Shown here piece by piece: positions 37,202-45,263 of a DNA stretch of 61,156 nucleotides. Every line of letters begins with the position of its first letter. Within the stretch, counting starts at the first letter, position 1. The stretch lies in the NCBI RefSeq assembly GCF_030160635.1, contig NZ_BSOS01000087.1, forward strand, positions 1-61,156, written 5' to 3'. The DNA comes from Acidocella aquatica (GTDB lineage: Bacteria; Pseudomonadota; Alphaproteobacteria; Acetobacterales; Acetobacteraceae). Made by a program: the position numbers and the translations under genes. The notes beneath the pieces were generated by a model. That model saw nothing but the letters and a program-made list of their open reading frames with translations, was not told the origin of the DNA and did no database searches.

Positions 37202-38079
37202 TGCCCGAAGACAAACCGCAAACGCCACCACCAACCAAGCCATCGGGCGCCACGCCCTATCGCCCCAGCGCCATAAAATTCACCGGCCCGCGCGCCGACA
37301 TCATCAGCCTGGCGCCGCCCAAGGAGCCAGAACCCGACATCGAGAAGGGCATCGACCTTACCGGCCGGGCCAAAATCATCTTTGCCGCCGGGCGCGGCAA
37401 AACCGGCAAAACCACCCTGCTCCGCTGGCTGACCGAAACCTCCATCCGCAATAGCGGCAAGCCGATCCTGGCCGATGTCGACCCCAGCAACGCTACCTTC
37501 TCCGCCTATTTCGCCGATGTCGCTCGGCCGGACACCGACAACCCCGCCGGGGTCGCCATCTGGCTGCAGGGGTTGATCGAATATTGCATCACCGAACGGC
37601 AATCCGCCCTTATCGACCTGGGCGGCGGCGACACCACCCTGCGCTCCCTCGCCGCCGAGATGCCGGGCCTGGCCACCCATATCGAGGCTGCCGGCATGGC
37701 GCCGGTGATTCTCCACCTCACCGGCCCGCAGCCCGAAGATCTCCTCCCCGCCCTCACTTTGGCGGCGCGCGGCTTCACGCCAACCGCCCAAGCCCTGGTG
37801 CTCAATGAATACGGCATTGAACCCGGCTCAACCCGAGAGCGCGCCTTTGCGCGACTCACAGCCTCCAACGCTTATGGCAGTTTGGCCGCCGACTGCGTGA
37901 AGCTCTGGATGCCCCGGCTGCACGCCGCCGAGGCCGTCGAAAGCCGGCAATGCAGTTTTGCCGCCGCGCGCGACGGCACCATCAATCCGCCGCTCGGTCT
38001 GTTTGACGCCGCCCGGGTGCGAGTCTGGCTGGACGCCATGGACCGCCGCTTCGCCGGGATCAGATCATGGATCCCATAA
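37201..38079 (+). CDS. ParA/TraL-like P-loop ATPase
   Basis: This 292-residue protein has a Pro-rich N-terminal tail (residues 1-58), then a deviant Walker A (GRGKTGKTTLL, near residue 64) and Walker A'-like LADVDPSNATF, with IDLGGGDTTL as Walker B. This is the MinD/ParA-type fold found in conjugative TraL proteins. It could position the transfer machine or aid partition. The start shares one base with the upstream stop. Confidence 0.75.
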   Translation: MPEDKPQTPPPTKPSGATPYRPSAIKFTGPRADIISLAPPKEPEPDIEKGIDLTGRAKIIFAAGRGKTGKTTLLRWLTETSIRNSGKPILADVDPSNATFSAYFADVARPDTDNPAGVAIWLQGLIEYCITERQSALIDLGGGDTTLRSLAAEMPGLATHIEAAGMAPVILHLTGPQPEDLLPALTLAARGFTPTAQALVLNEYGIEPGSTRERAFARLTASNAYGSLAADCVKLWMPRLHAAEAVESRQCSFAAARDGTINPPLGLFDAARVRVWLDAMDRRFAGIRSWIP

Positions 38080-38729
38080 GCCCCACCTCCCGCCGTGAGA
38101 CCCTGCACGAGCAGATCGCCGACGCCCAGATGGTCCTGCGCCGCGCCGCCGCTGCCGCCGCCCTGAAAAGCGACCCTCTGGCGGAACAGTTGCAGGCCCT
38201 GGCCATGTGTGTCGGCGCGCTGAGTGACCTCTACCAGGCCAGCGAGGCGACCCAGCTCGACATTGCCAACACCCTCAAAACCCAAACCGGCGCCATCGCG
38301 AATGAAGCCATCGACCGGGTGCATGCTTCGGGCATGGACATCGTCAAACAGCTCGCCCCGCAACTAGCCAATGCCGCCGACCGCACCATGCGGCAGAAAA
38401 TCATTACCCTGCGCGTCCGCAGCATCGTGGCCCTGGGTCTGGCATTAGCGCTGGCCATTCTGGTGCCCAGCTTGTTCACCTATGCCGCCGGGCTGAATGC
38501 CGGGCGCTTCCAGGGCGAGACAGCCAGTCATCTGATCTCCATGGCGATGAAAGCCGGTCCGGCCGAGGCAATCGCCTGGGGGCAGTTGATGCAGGATAAT
38601 GACGGCGCCACCGCCATGGCCACCTGCCGCAAATCCATGCAGCAAGACGCCGACGGCCGGCATTACTGCTTCATGCCGGTCTGGACCGACCCGATATCAC
38701 CAGCAGGACCCGCACTCGCCGGTAAATAG
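38067..38729 (+). CDS. Membrane protein with coiled coil, TraM-position
   Basis: This 220-residue protein has a cytoplasmic helical N-terminal half (residues about 1-115), one TM helix (VALGLALALAILVPSLFTYAAG, about residues 120-142) and a C-terminal outside part with a Cys pair (ATCRKS, HYCFMP). It overlaps the ATPase gene by 13 bases. It may be a membrane anchor for the ATPase. The family is not recognised; the IncP traM parallel rests on gene order only. Confidence 0.65.
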   Translation: MDPISPTSRRETLHEQIADAQMVLRRAAAAAALKSDPLAEQLQALAMCVGALSDLYQASEATQLDIANTLKTQTGAIANEAIDRVHASGMDIVKQLAPQLANAADRTMRQKIITLRVRSIVALGLALALAILVPSLFTYAAGLNAGRFQGETASHLISMAMKAGPAEAIAWGQLMQDNDGATAMATCRKSMQQDADGRHYCFMPVWTDPISPAGPALAGK

Positions 38730-38861
38730 CTCACCAGAAGCCTAACTTTCCGACAGGTAAACCTGACCAGTTTTGGCGGGAACTGGCTGAAACCGAAAGG
38801 GTGGGTCTCCACACCGGTAGCATTGCACCAAGCATTCAGCCCATCGACCTGCATTACCTCA

Positions 38862-39107
38862 TCAAGCCGGTGACAAGCCCATCGAGGAGCGTGCCGCATA
38901 GAGGCTACTATTCTTGACAATTTTTTTCACATCTCGACGAAAATTTTCAAAACTCCGGTAATCACCAGGCGACCCTGCTATCGTTACGAAGGATTTGCCA
39001 TCTGGGGCAACTAGGCGCCCGTGCTTACGCCCTCTCTGATAGCTCCAGCCCTCCCGCAAAAGCTTCCTGATGAAATTATCCATGTCCTTATCCGTGGAGT
39101 ATTTCAT
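38862..39107 (-). CDS. HicA-like small protein downstream of viperin
   Basis: This 81-residue basic protein fits the HicA/YcfA double-stranded-RNA-binding-like fold: a GW motif (LLREGWSYQRG), a KHGRL segment where HicA has its catalytic His, a beta strand (SFVTIAGSPGDY) and a final helix. HicA toxins cut mRNA. No HicB antitoxin gene lies next to it. It overlaps the viperin gene by four bases (ATGA) and is therefore coupled to it. Confidence 0.6.
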   Translation of the reverse strand: MKYSTDKDMDNFIRKLLREGWSYQRGRKHGRLVAPDGKSFVTIAGSPGDYRSFENFRRDVKKIVKNSSLYAARSSMGLSPA

Positions 39108-40021
39108 TTAGAGGCTCCCTTCGCAGACAGAGGGTAGCGAGCGCAGAACCGGTCGGGGTCGAACGAGATGTCTCCGAAAGCTTTGGCTGCCCCGACCTCC
39201 GTAATCGGCTGGCTATATATGTACCCCTGGCCCACCTCCTGCTGCCCATTCTGAAAGAACCGGCCGCAAGGATCGACCATCAGATACGAGTCACGCATCT
39301 CCTGATTGTCTTCCGCGCAGAGGATGGTGGCGAAGTGCTGATGCCGCGCGACGAAGCCATTGAAATCCTCGTCCGAGACGGCCAACTCATTAGTCACCAT
39401 CGGCAACATGCGCAGCACCTTCCACTTGTCAGGGGCCAAGCGTGTAATCAAGGGGCTTAAATCCTCGTCCGCGTTCAGCTTGTTCACCACCGTGTTGAGC
39501 TTGAGCTTCAACTGCGGATGTACGCACCGCGCGGCATCCAGCACCTCAGCCAGCGTCTCAAGGTCGAGCAGATTGCCGTGACGATTAGCGCGGCCGATCG
39601 CCCGATTTGTCGTGGCAGAGGCGGAATCGAGGCTGATCCCCAGCCACGTGAGGTGCGGCGCCAGCCCGGCGACCATCTCACCCGTCAAGCGACTGGCGTT
39701 CGTGATTAACGAAGCCTCGAATCCAAGCGCCCGTGCCTCTCGGATGACCTCAGGCAGTCTCCGGTGATGCAGAAGCGGTTCGCCACCCGCCAGATTGAGG
39801 CGGACGTTCTTCCACCGCATCATGCCCCGGAGCGGGTTCCCGGCATTGCCGGGCGCGAAGAAGCGGTACAGCTCCGCCAAGAGTGCTTCGGTTTTCTCAG
39901 GATCGCGGATTAACTCGCGGGACGAAGCGGCCTCGTCCCATTTAGCATAGCAGTAGCGGCAACTATAATTGCATGCCTCGGTGAGATGCCAGTTGATGAC
40001 CAGTGTTGTGTTCGTGTGCAT
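39104..40021 (-). CDS. Prokaryotic viperin, antiviral radical SAM enzyme
   Basis: This 305-residue radical SAM protein has the cluster motif CNYSCRYC (CxxxCxxC) near residues 17-24, the SAM-binding NLAGGEPLL, and the viperin-specific C-terminal half: LKLNTVVNKLNADED, DKWKVLRMLP (KWKVFQ in animal viperin), SDEDFNGFVARH and MRDSYLMVDPCGRF, close to human viperin MKDSYLILDEYMRF. Viperins turn a nucleotide triphosphate into a 3'-deoxy-3',4'-didehydro chain terminator that stops phage RNA synthesis. The start ATG 40021 has CGGAG upstream. The next gene (HicA-like) overlaps it, and a large ankyrin gene diverges from it. Confidence 0.88.
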   Translation of the reverse strand: MHTNTTLVINWHLTEACNYSCRYCYAKWDEAASSRELIRDPEKTEALLAELYRFFAPGNAGNPLRGMMRWKNVRLNLAGGEPLLHHRRLPEVIREARALGFEASLITNASRLTGEMVAGLAPHLTWLGISLDSASATTNRAIGRANRHGNLLDLETLAEVLDAARCVHPQLKLKLNTVVNKLNADEDLSPLITRLAPDKWKVLRMLPMVTNELAVSDEDFNGFVARHQHFATILCAEDNQEMRDSYLMVDPCGRFFQNGQQEVGQGYIYSQPITEVGAAKAFGDISFDPDRFCARYPLSAKGASK

Positions 40022-40204
40022 GGGTTGGGCTCCGAAAGGTGGAACCCGTACAAAGCCCGTTAGCGGAGCAGATCATACGAAATCTGCCGTCCCCCCCTTC
40101 TCCAGGGCTCTGGAACGACGCGCGACAGGGGGGTACGAGAGATTGCAGTGTCAGAATGGCCGCAAAGGCGCAGATCGAAGGCATCGCAACCATAGAGAGG
40201 CACC

Positions 40205-42901
40205 ATGACGACCTTGCCATCAACCGAAGCCATACTCCTGGAAGTTCTCCAGAGCCTGGGGGGCACCAGCTTCCAGACAAACAAGAAGAACAAGTTCGCA
40301 ACCGGCGAGGCCAGCCTCGAAAAGCACTTCGAAATAGGCCGGGAGGTGGTGACGGCTATTTTTGACGCGTTGGAACTGGACGATGCGGCAAGGGTCAGCG
40401 CCGGGCGCAACTTCCAAACCTTCGCCAACGCCTACAAGGCGCTGGAACTCGGCACGTGGACGTTTGACGCGGATCAGCGCCAAGTGCTGTGGATGCTGCT
40501 GGGCTATTTTTACATTCCCGGTCTGGCGCGCCACATCGCCTGGTGGACCACTGACTGCCGCATGGACCGGAATATGCCAGGCGGACGCTTTTGGTACCTT
40601 CCCGAACCTCGGGAACGGGGCGGGGAAACCAGCCTGTACCTCCCTGTCGCGCAAGTCGTAGATTGGCTGTTGGACCTACTCGGAATACCCCTTGAGAAAT
40701 TCGCCGACCAGCGTTGGGATGCGACCAATGGGAGGCATGAAGGTCTTCGACGTACTCTCTATGGGTGGCGTAAGGACACGACGCCGGAGTGGTCAACGCT
40801 CAAAAAATATTTTTCTGACAAGGCGAAGCTTGAATTCAAAGGTGCCTTTTCTGTTGCCGAGCAGGCAACGCCAAAAGAAAAATTCGCCGCCGCACTCGCT
40901 TTCGTAAGCAGCAAACAGCTGACCGCTGAGCGTTTGCGGGACGAAATTCCTATGACCGCGCTGGGCCGTCTGGAGGCCGTCCTGCAGGGGCAGGCAAGTG
41001 CCGAAGAACAGGAACACTTTGTAAACCTGCTTGCAGATCGCTATGCGCCTCCCTTACCGCACACCATCCGCCAGTATCTGCGCATCGCCCGGGCAGCACA
41101 GAATGGCTATGTCCGCTTACTTGAAGTCCTCTGCCCTGGCGTCGAGCGGACTTGCGCCGATCAGAAGCAGAACAAGCTATTGCAGGCCTTCAACCTCTAT
41201 AAGTTTGTCTACAACCTCACCGTCGATGCTTGGCGGCACCATGGTGGTAACGGCGCGGATGTCGAGGCGACATGGTTCGAGGAGCACTTGCCGCCTCAGC
41301 TTGCGTGCGGTCCGTTGCCTTCAATTCAGCCTTCCGCTGAGGAAGGCGGCATTTTTCTGCTGAGCCAGATCCTGAATCGTCATTTTGCAGAAGAGCCCGC
41401 CGGCGCTCCGCTGGAGGATCTTTGGCCCACAGACGAGCAAGGCAACCTCGATATTCTGGTGCGCAATGTCCGTCGTATGGAGGCGATCACGGAGGTGTCG
41501 ACCGCTGCTGGTGAATTAACCGCAGGTCTCAAAGCAGGCGCCCCATGGCCGAAGCTGCAAGCTGAGACCCGCTTTGGCGTCGTCACCGAGATCGCCTCGA
41601 GCAAGAACTTAAGCGAACGCATTTTGCGGGCATCCATTGTCCGCTTTCACGAACTTGCCCAGACGCCTGAGGAAAAAATGCATGCCATTGTGGTTGAGCT
41701 TCACCGCCACCTGAACAACGAGCGTCAGCTTCGTACGAAGGAAACCAAAGACCGCGTGCAGGAACTTCTTCAACAAGCTGCGGATAGCCCGGGCTACGAG
41801 ACCTGGAGTGCGATCATTCTGCAATATAAGGCAAAACATCTCCTGGCGCAGAATGATTTTGACGGCGCGCTCAAGTTTTTCCAGGCGGCGCGAGCCGCAT
41901 GCAAAGAGCGTTCGTTTGGGCGGATGCGAGGTGAAATCGCCCGGGACTGCTTCGCTCTTGAGCTTGCCGATCGACGGCTTATTCAGGGCAACCATGAGCC
42001 CTATTTCCGAGACATGCTGCGAGGGGACATTTTTCCTCCGGGAACAATGCCAACGATAGAAGGTGCGGCCCGCTCCATCTCCGGCTATTTCTGGGACACG
42101 CTGTACAAACCTTATCCGGACATCGAGATACGGCGGCCGCGGTCAGAGAAAGAGACAAGGGAGCTTGGCGAACCGTTTCTGAAATTCCTTATCCAGGGAG
42201 ACCGGGACGGCTTTGTGCAATGGATACAGGTAAACAAGAAGCGCTTGGCCTCGCCATTCCCGGATGTCGAGGGCAATTCATTCCTTATGTTTATCATCAA
42301 AAATCTCTCCAAGGTAGCTGCCGATTTACAATCCATGCGCCCCGATCTTTTGAAGGCTTGGAATGAGTACCTTGGCCTGCTCATTCAATACGGACCCGCT
42401 GACCAGCTGAATTGGCCGGATTTCAAAGCCCAAACCCCGCTGATGTTGATGGCCGAGGAGGGCAACACCGAACTGGTGCGGTTGCTGTTGGCAAAGGGGG
42501 CTGACCCGGACAAACAAGATTATAGAGGGCTTGGCGCATTGCATGCGGTAATCAAATCACGTGTCTCCACCTGCGTGGACGCCCTACTCGATCATCATTG
42601 CCGCACTGATCTGCTGACAGTCGACAATCGCTCCCCACTGCACACGGCCACTTGGTCCGGAAATGCACATGCCGTAAAGCGTCTTGTAGACCATGCTCCC
42701 GAGCTTGCCTGGCATCGCGATGCTTATGAAATGACGCCACTCGAGCTGGCGGAAACTCTGATCGGAGAGCCCAAAGCATTTGAGGTACTTGCCGATGAAT
42801 GTTCTCGGTCAGGGGCGACATGCGCGACGACAAGAGAGTTGGAGCAGATTGCTGTCATTTTGGAGAACGCCCTGCACAAGCGGACACCCAATTTAGAATG
42901 A
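40205..42901 (+). CDS. Large ankyrin-repeat protein divergent from viperin
   Basis: This is an 898-residue cytosolic protein. The first 550 residues are helical with no motif I recognise; a TPR-like stretch lies near residues 480-590 (LQYKAKHLLAQNDFDGALKF reads as one TPR unit). The C-terminus (about 690-870) holds ankyrin repeats (TPLMLMAEEGNTELVRLLL, RSPLHTATWSGNAHAVKRL). The start has GAGAGG seven bases upstream. It shares a 183-base promoter region with the viperin gene. It could be a sensor or scaffold of an uncharacterised defence system; the function is unknown. Confidence 0.7.
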   Translation: MTTLPSTEAILLEVLQSLGGTSFQTNKKNKFATGEASLEKHFEIGREVVTAIFDALELDDAARVSAGRNFQTFANAYKALELGTWTFDADQRQVLWMLLGYFYIPGLARHIAWWTTDCRMDRNMPGGRFWYLPEPRERGGETSLYLPVAQVVDWLLDLLGIPLEKFADQRWDATNGRHEGLRRTLYGWRKDTTPEWSTLKKYFSDKAKLEFKGAFSVAEQATPKEKFAAALAFVSSKQLTAERLRDEIPMTALGRLEAVLQGQASAEEQEHFVNLLADRYAPPLPHTIRQYLRIARAAQNGYVRLLEVLCPGVERTCADQKQNKLLQAFNLYKFVYNLTVDAWRHHGGNGADVEATWFEEHLPPQLACGPLPSIQPSAEEGGIFLLSQILNRHFAEEPAGAPLEDLWPTDEQGNLDILVRNVRRMEAITEVSTAAGELTAGLKAGAPWPKLQAETRFGVVTEIASSKNLSERILRASIVRFHELAQTPEEKMHAIVVELHRHLNNERQLRTKETKDRVQELLQQAADSPGYETWSAIILQYKAKHLLAQNDFDGALKFFQAARAACKERSFGRMRGEIARDCFALELADRRLIQGNHEPYFRDMLRGDIFPPGTMPTIEGAARSISGYFWDTLYKPYPDIEIRRPRSEKETRELGEPFLKFLIQGDRDGFVQWIQVNKKRLASPFPDVEGNSFLMFIIKNLSKVAADLQSMRPDLLKAWNEYLGLLIQYGPADQLNWPDFKAQTPLMLMAEEGNTELVRLLLAKGADPDKQDYRGLGALHAVIKSRVSTCVDALLDHHCRTDLLTVDNRSPLHTATWSGNAHAVKRLVDHAPELAWHRDAYEMTPLELAETLIGEPKAFEVLADECSRSGATCATTRELEQIAVILENALHKRTPNLE

Positions 42902-43035
42902 TGATCGTTCGCTTTGAGGCGCGCGTCTTTGCCACGTTCATATTCGACATGGCACAAAACTGAACGCCGGGCTTTCACGTTGTTGTATGCTTGACGGCAG
43001 ATTATGGGTATGTTTTTGATTCCAAAGTTTTTGGT

Positions 43036-43057
43036 GCAGCTTTTTTCAAAAAGCTGC
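43036..43057. terminator. Perfect hairpin with A/T core, likely bidirectional terminator
   Basis: GCAGCTTTTT-TC-AAAAAGCTGC forms a perfect 10-bp stem, 135 bases after the ankyrin gene stop. Confidence 0.45.
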
Positions 43058-43131
43058 GAGATTTCTTTTGAATCTATGTTCCTGCTGACATCGACATTCC
43101 CAAAAGCTCCCGCCAATTGTTCATAACAAAT

Positions 43132-43154
43132 CCCGCCCGGCATCGCCGGGCGGG
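43132..43154 (-). terminator. Terminator of DUF736 gene
   Basis: A 10-bp GC stem (CCCGCCCGGC / GCCGGGCGGG) with a 3-base loop lies 15 bases after the DUF736 stop. It is followed on the minus strand by a T-rich stretch. Confidence 0.6.
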
Positions 43155-43168
43155 GTTCATCGCGGTTG

Positions 43169-43492
43169 TTACTCCCCGCTTTGCTTGCGGCTGCGGGACC
43201 AGATCAGGGTGTAGCCCTCACCGCTTTCATCGTCGAAGAGATTGGCGTAGATCGGTGCGCTGAAGCTCGGATCATCCAGCTTGACCGAGATATAATCGCG
43301 CCCTTCGGCAGAACGCTTAGACCAGCCAGCACCGAGCTCTGCGCGTCCACAGAATATACGATGGCTGGGTGCGTTGTCGTTGCTACGGTTCGTTTCAGGC
43401 ACGATACGCACATTCTTCGTCTGCACGCTTAAGGTCACAATCTCGCCGTGGATTTCGTTGCCGGCTTTCTTGAAGGTTCCAATGTTAGCCAT
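43169..43492 (-). CDS. DUF736 family protein
   Basis: This 107-residue protein has the typical DUF736 start (ANIGTFKKAGNEIHGEIVTL) and core (ELGAGWSKRSAEGRDYISVKLDDP). DUF736 proteins are small beta-rich proteins of unknown function found on nearly all alphaproteobacterial conjugative plasmids and ICEs. ATG 43492 has AGGAG eight bases upstream. The gene carries a long structured 5' leader shared with the DUF2493 gene. Confidence 0.88.
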   Translation of the reverse strand: MANIGTFKKAGNEIHGEIVTLSVQTKNVRIVPETNRSNDNAPSHRIFCGRAELGAGWSKRSAEGRDYISVKLDDPSFSAPIYANLFDDESGEGYTLIWSRSRKQSGE

Positions 43493-43690
43493 GTCAATTC
43501 TCCTATGCTGTTTCGAGCCCGCGACCATCGCAGCCTCGATGGCGATCTATTGACCGGGGGCACGATCGGCCTGCACCGCCTGCGGCCGTAGCGTCAGCGG
43601 AGGATGGCGGCTTCTGGCTTTTTTGGAGCGCAGCGTCCGCGAGGAGGCAGCAGCGCTGCCGGGGAAAAAAGTCAGATGCCGCCATTGCAG
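43493..43690 (-). promoter_or_regulatory. Conserved 5' leader, family 1 copy A
   Basis: It contains a block (43514-43547) nearly identical to 46220-46256. Farther upstream is a 21-bp inverted repeat (43604-43624 / 43665-43685, 19 of 21 paired) ending in T6/A6. The same order of parts occurs before the DUF2493 gene. Candidate structured RNA or shared operator. Confidence 0.5.
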
Positions 43691-44077
43691 GAAGGCGATC
43701 GTCCTTCGGTCAGATCAGCCACGGAGAGGCCGCGTGGCGCGGCTTGGGGCAGGCAGCCAGGAGATGTCTGACGACACTCGGGGCTTTCATCAAAGCGGCA
43801 TCGTCCATGGCATATGAGTGCAACCTGTCTTGCAGACGCCACCGCGTCATCATGCTGCATATAACCGGTAGCTCCGACACCAGCCCAGCCCTCACATCAA
43901 TGGACAAAGCGGATTGGCCGGCACATGGTCATGAGCTTCGCCGTGGACCGATCATTCTGGCCAGGCGATGAATCGAAATTCGCACCTGACTATGCCAATC
44001 CACGACAATACCGCACGAGGCGAATATCTTTTACGTCCCGGTCCGAAAACAAACCGGGACAAACACCGCGATGAATT
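43691..44077. other. Non-coding stretch between DUF736 leader and merR
   Basis: I find no supported gene here. The only clear structure is an 8-bp hairpin GTCCCGGT / ACCGGGAC (44035-44042 and 44053-44060). Short frames in this stretch have no Shine-Dalgarno or recognisable product. Confidence 0.5.
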
Positions 44078-44098
44078 CCGCCCGGTGATGCCGGGCGG
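44078..44098 (-). terminator. Terminator of merR
   Basis: CCGCCCGG / CCGGGCGG hairpin (8-bp stem, 5-base loop) just after the merR stop. It closely resembles the hairpin after DUF736. Confidence 0.5.
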
Positions 44099-44106
44099 GG
44101 CGAGTA

Positions 44107-44523
44107 TCATACCGCGGAAAGCGTCTCGATCAGCGGGCAGGCCGCATCGGCACCCGCAGCGCAACGCTTTACAGCATCCGCCAGCACGCGCTCCATGGCC
44201 TTCAAATCGGCAATCCGTGCCCGCACATCGTTCAAATGCGCGGCGGCGAGTTCCCGCACTTCCCCGCATGCTTCTGCTCCGGCACCAGACAGACGCAGCA
44301 ATTCACGCACCTCATCCAGGGTAAACCCCAGCTCCCGCGCGCGCCGCACGAAGACAAGGCGGCCAATATCGGCGGTCTGGTATAGCCGGTACCGCCCACG
44401 CCTGCGCGGTTTCGGCAGAATGCAAATCTTTTCGTAAAACCGGATCGTCTCAATCGCGCAGCCCGTGCGGCGCGAGAACTCTCCAATCGGCATGTCATCG
44501 TGGCTCATGGCATCTCGGTTCAT
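44107..44523 (-). CDS. merR: MerR, mercury-responsive regulator
   Basis: This 138-residue protein has an N-terminal MerR HTH (IGEFSRRTGCAIETIRFYEK), a dimerisation helix and the three Hg-binding cysteines in the right places: EACGEV, VKRC and AACPLI (Cys82/117/126 in Tn501 MerR). It represses and, with Hg(II), activates the divergent merT promoter. GAGGTGGCCG before ATG 44523 supports this start; ATG 44508 is an alternative. Confidence 0.85.
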   Translation of the reverse strand: MNRDAMSHDDMPIGEFSRRTGCAIETIRFYEKICILPKPRRRGRYRLYQTADIGRLVFVRRARELGFTLDEVRELLRLSGAGAEACGEVRELAAAHLNDVRARIADLKAMERVLADAVKRCAAGADAACPLIETLSAV

Positions 44524-44543
44524 CGGCCACCTCAATTCAGGGC

Positions 44544-44571
44544 TTGAGTCTGTAGTAACTACAGATGTTAC
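44544..44571 (+). promoter_or_regulatory. mer promoter/operator
   Basis: TTGAGT (-35, 44544-44549) is followed at once by the dyad CTGTAG-TAA-CTACAG (44550-44564) and a weak -10 with overlong spacing (18-19 bases). This is the layout of MerR-activated promoters. It lies between merR and merT. Confidence 0.75.
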
Positions 44572-44605
44572 GAGGCGATGGCGCCCACCGCAAGGAACCC
44601 GTGAC

Positions 44606-44998
44606 ATGCCGCCAGACCCAACCGAACCCAGACCTACCGGGCCAGCCCGGCCCAATCGTCCCATGCGCGACACCAGCGCGGCGCTGTTGACCCTGAGCGG
44701 CCTCGCCGCCGCGTTTGGCGTGGCCTCATGCTGCGGCCTTCCATTCCTGTTGGCGACGGCGGGGTTTAGCACGGCATGGTTGGGGGGCGTTGCGCTGCTC
44801 GCGGCACCCCACCGGCCGCTGTTGCTCACCCTGGCGGCGCTGTGCCTCATCGCGGGGGCTGGCTTGCTATGGCGGCGTCAGCCGGCTGGTGTTTGCGCAA
44901 CCGGCTCACTCTGTTCCAAGCCACTGATTCGTGGCCTGACAACCATCGGCCTCATCGCCGGGCTGGTGCTGCTGGTGATCGGCTATCTCTATGCGTGA
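44606..44998 (+). CDS. merT: MerT-type mercuric ion transporter
   Basis: This 130-residue protein has three TM segments. The first carries the vicinal Cys pair (VASCCGLPFLLATAGF) that takes up Hg(II), and a second pair of cysteines lies in a loop (VCATGSLCSK). AAGGAA precedes ATG 44606. It is divergent from merR and followed by a GDCCVxC gene. merP and merA are not in the window, so reduction of mercury would need another locus. Confidence 0.82.
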   Translation: MPPDPTEPRPTGPARPNRPMRDTSAALLTLSGLAAAFGVASCCGLPFLLATAGFSTAWLGGVALLAAPHRPLLLTLAALCLIAGAGLLWRRQPAGVCATGSLCSKPLIRGLTTIGLIAGLVLLVIGYLYA

Positions 44999-45239
44999 GG
45001 CATCCGTGATCTTGGAATCGGCCATCACCTGCCCGCATTGCGGCTTCCAGGCGGTCGAGACGATGCCGACCAATGCCTGCCAGTATTTTTACGAGTGTAA
45101 GGGATGCGGCACCCTGTTGCGGCCAAAGCCGGGGGATTGCTGCGTTTTTTGCTCCTTCGGCAGCATTCCATGCCCACCCATCCAGGCCGAAGGCGGCAAA
45201 GGCGGGTGCTGCCCGCCTGCGCGCGGTGCTGCCGGTTAA
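44991..45239 (+). CDS. GDCCVxC-domain protein (Cys form)
   Basis: This 82-residue protein has three cysteine clusters (ITCPHCGF, CKGCG, GDCCVFCSFGSIPCPP). The family is found beside merT and includes selenoprotein versions; here the site is cysteine. It probably handles Hg(II) or thiol transfer with MerT. It overlaps the merT stop by eight bases. GTG 45006, with GAGG upstream, is an alternative start. Confidence 0.82.
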   Translation: MREASVILESAITCPHCGFQAVETMPTNACQYFYECKGCGTLLRPKPGDCCVFCSFGSIPCPPIQAEGGKGGCCPPARGAAG

Positions 45240-45263
45240 AGCGGCGCCTCAGCGTTGTGGGAA

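Noticed and set aside
42724-43143. 139-aa minus-strand frame overlapping the large ankyrin gene end
   Set aside because: It overlaps a well-supported gene, starts inside the DUF736 terminator hairpin and shows no domain.
43623-43971. Short plus-strand frames after the DUF736 leader
   Set aside because: No ribosome site, no family, and part of the sequence is the leader's inverted repeat.
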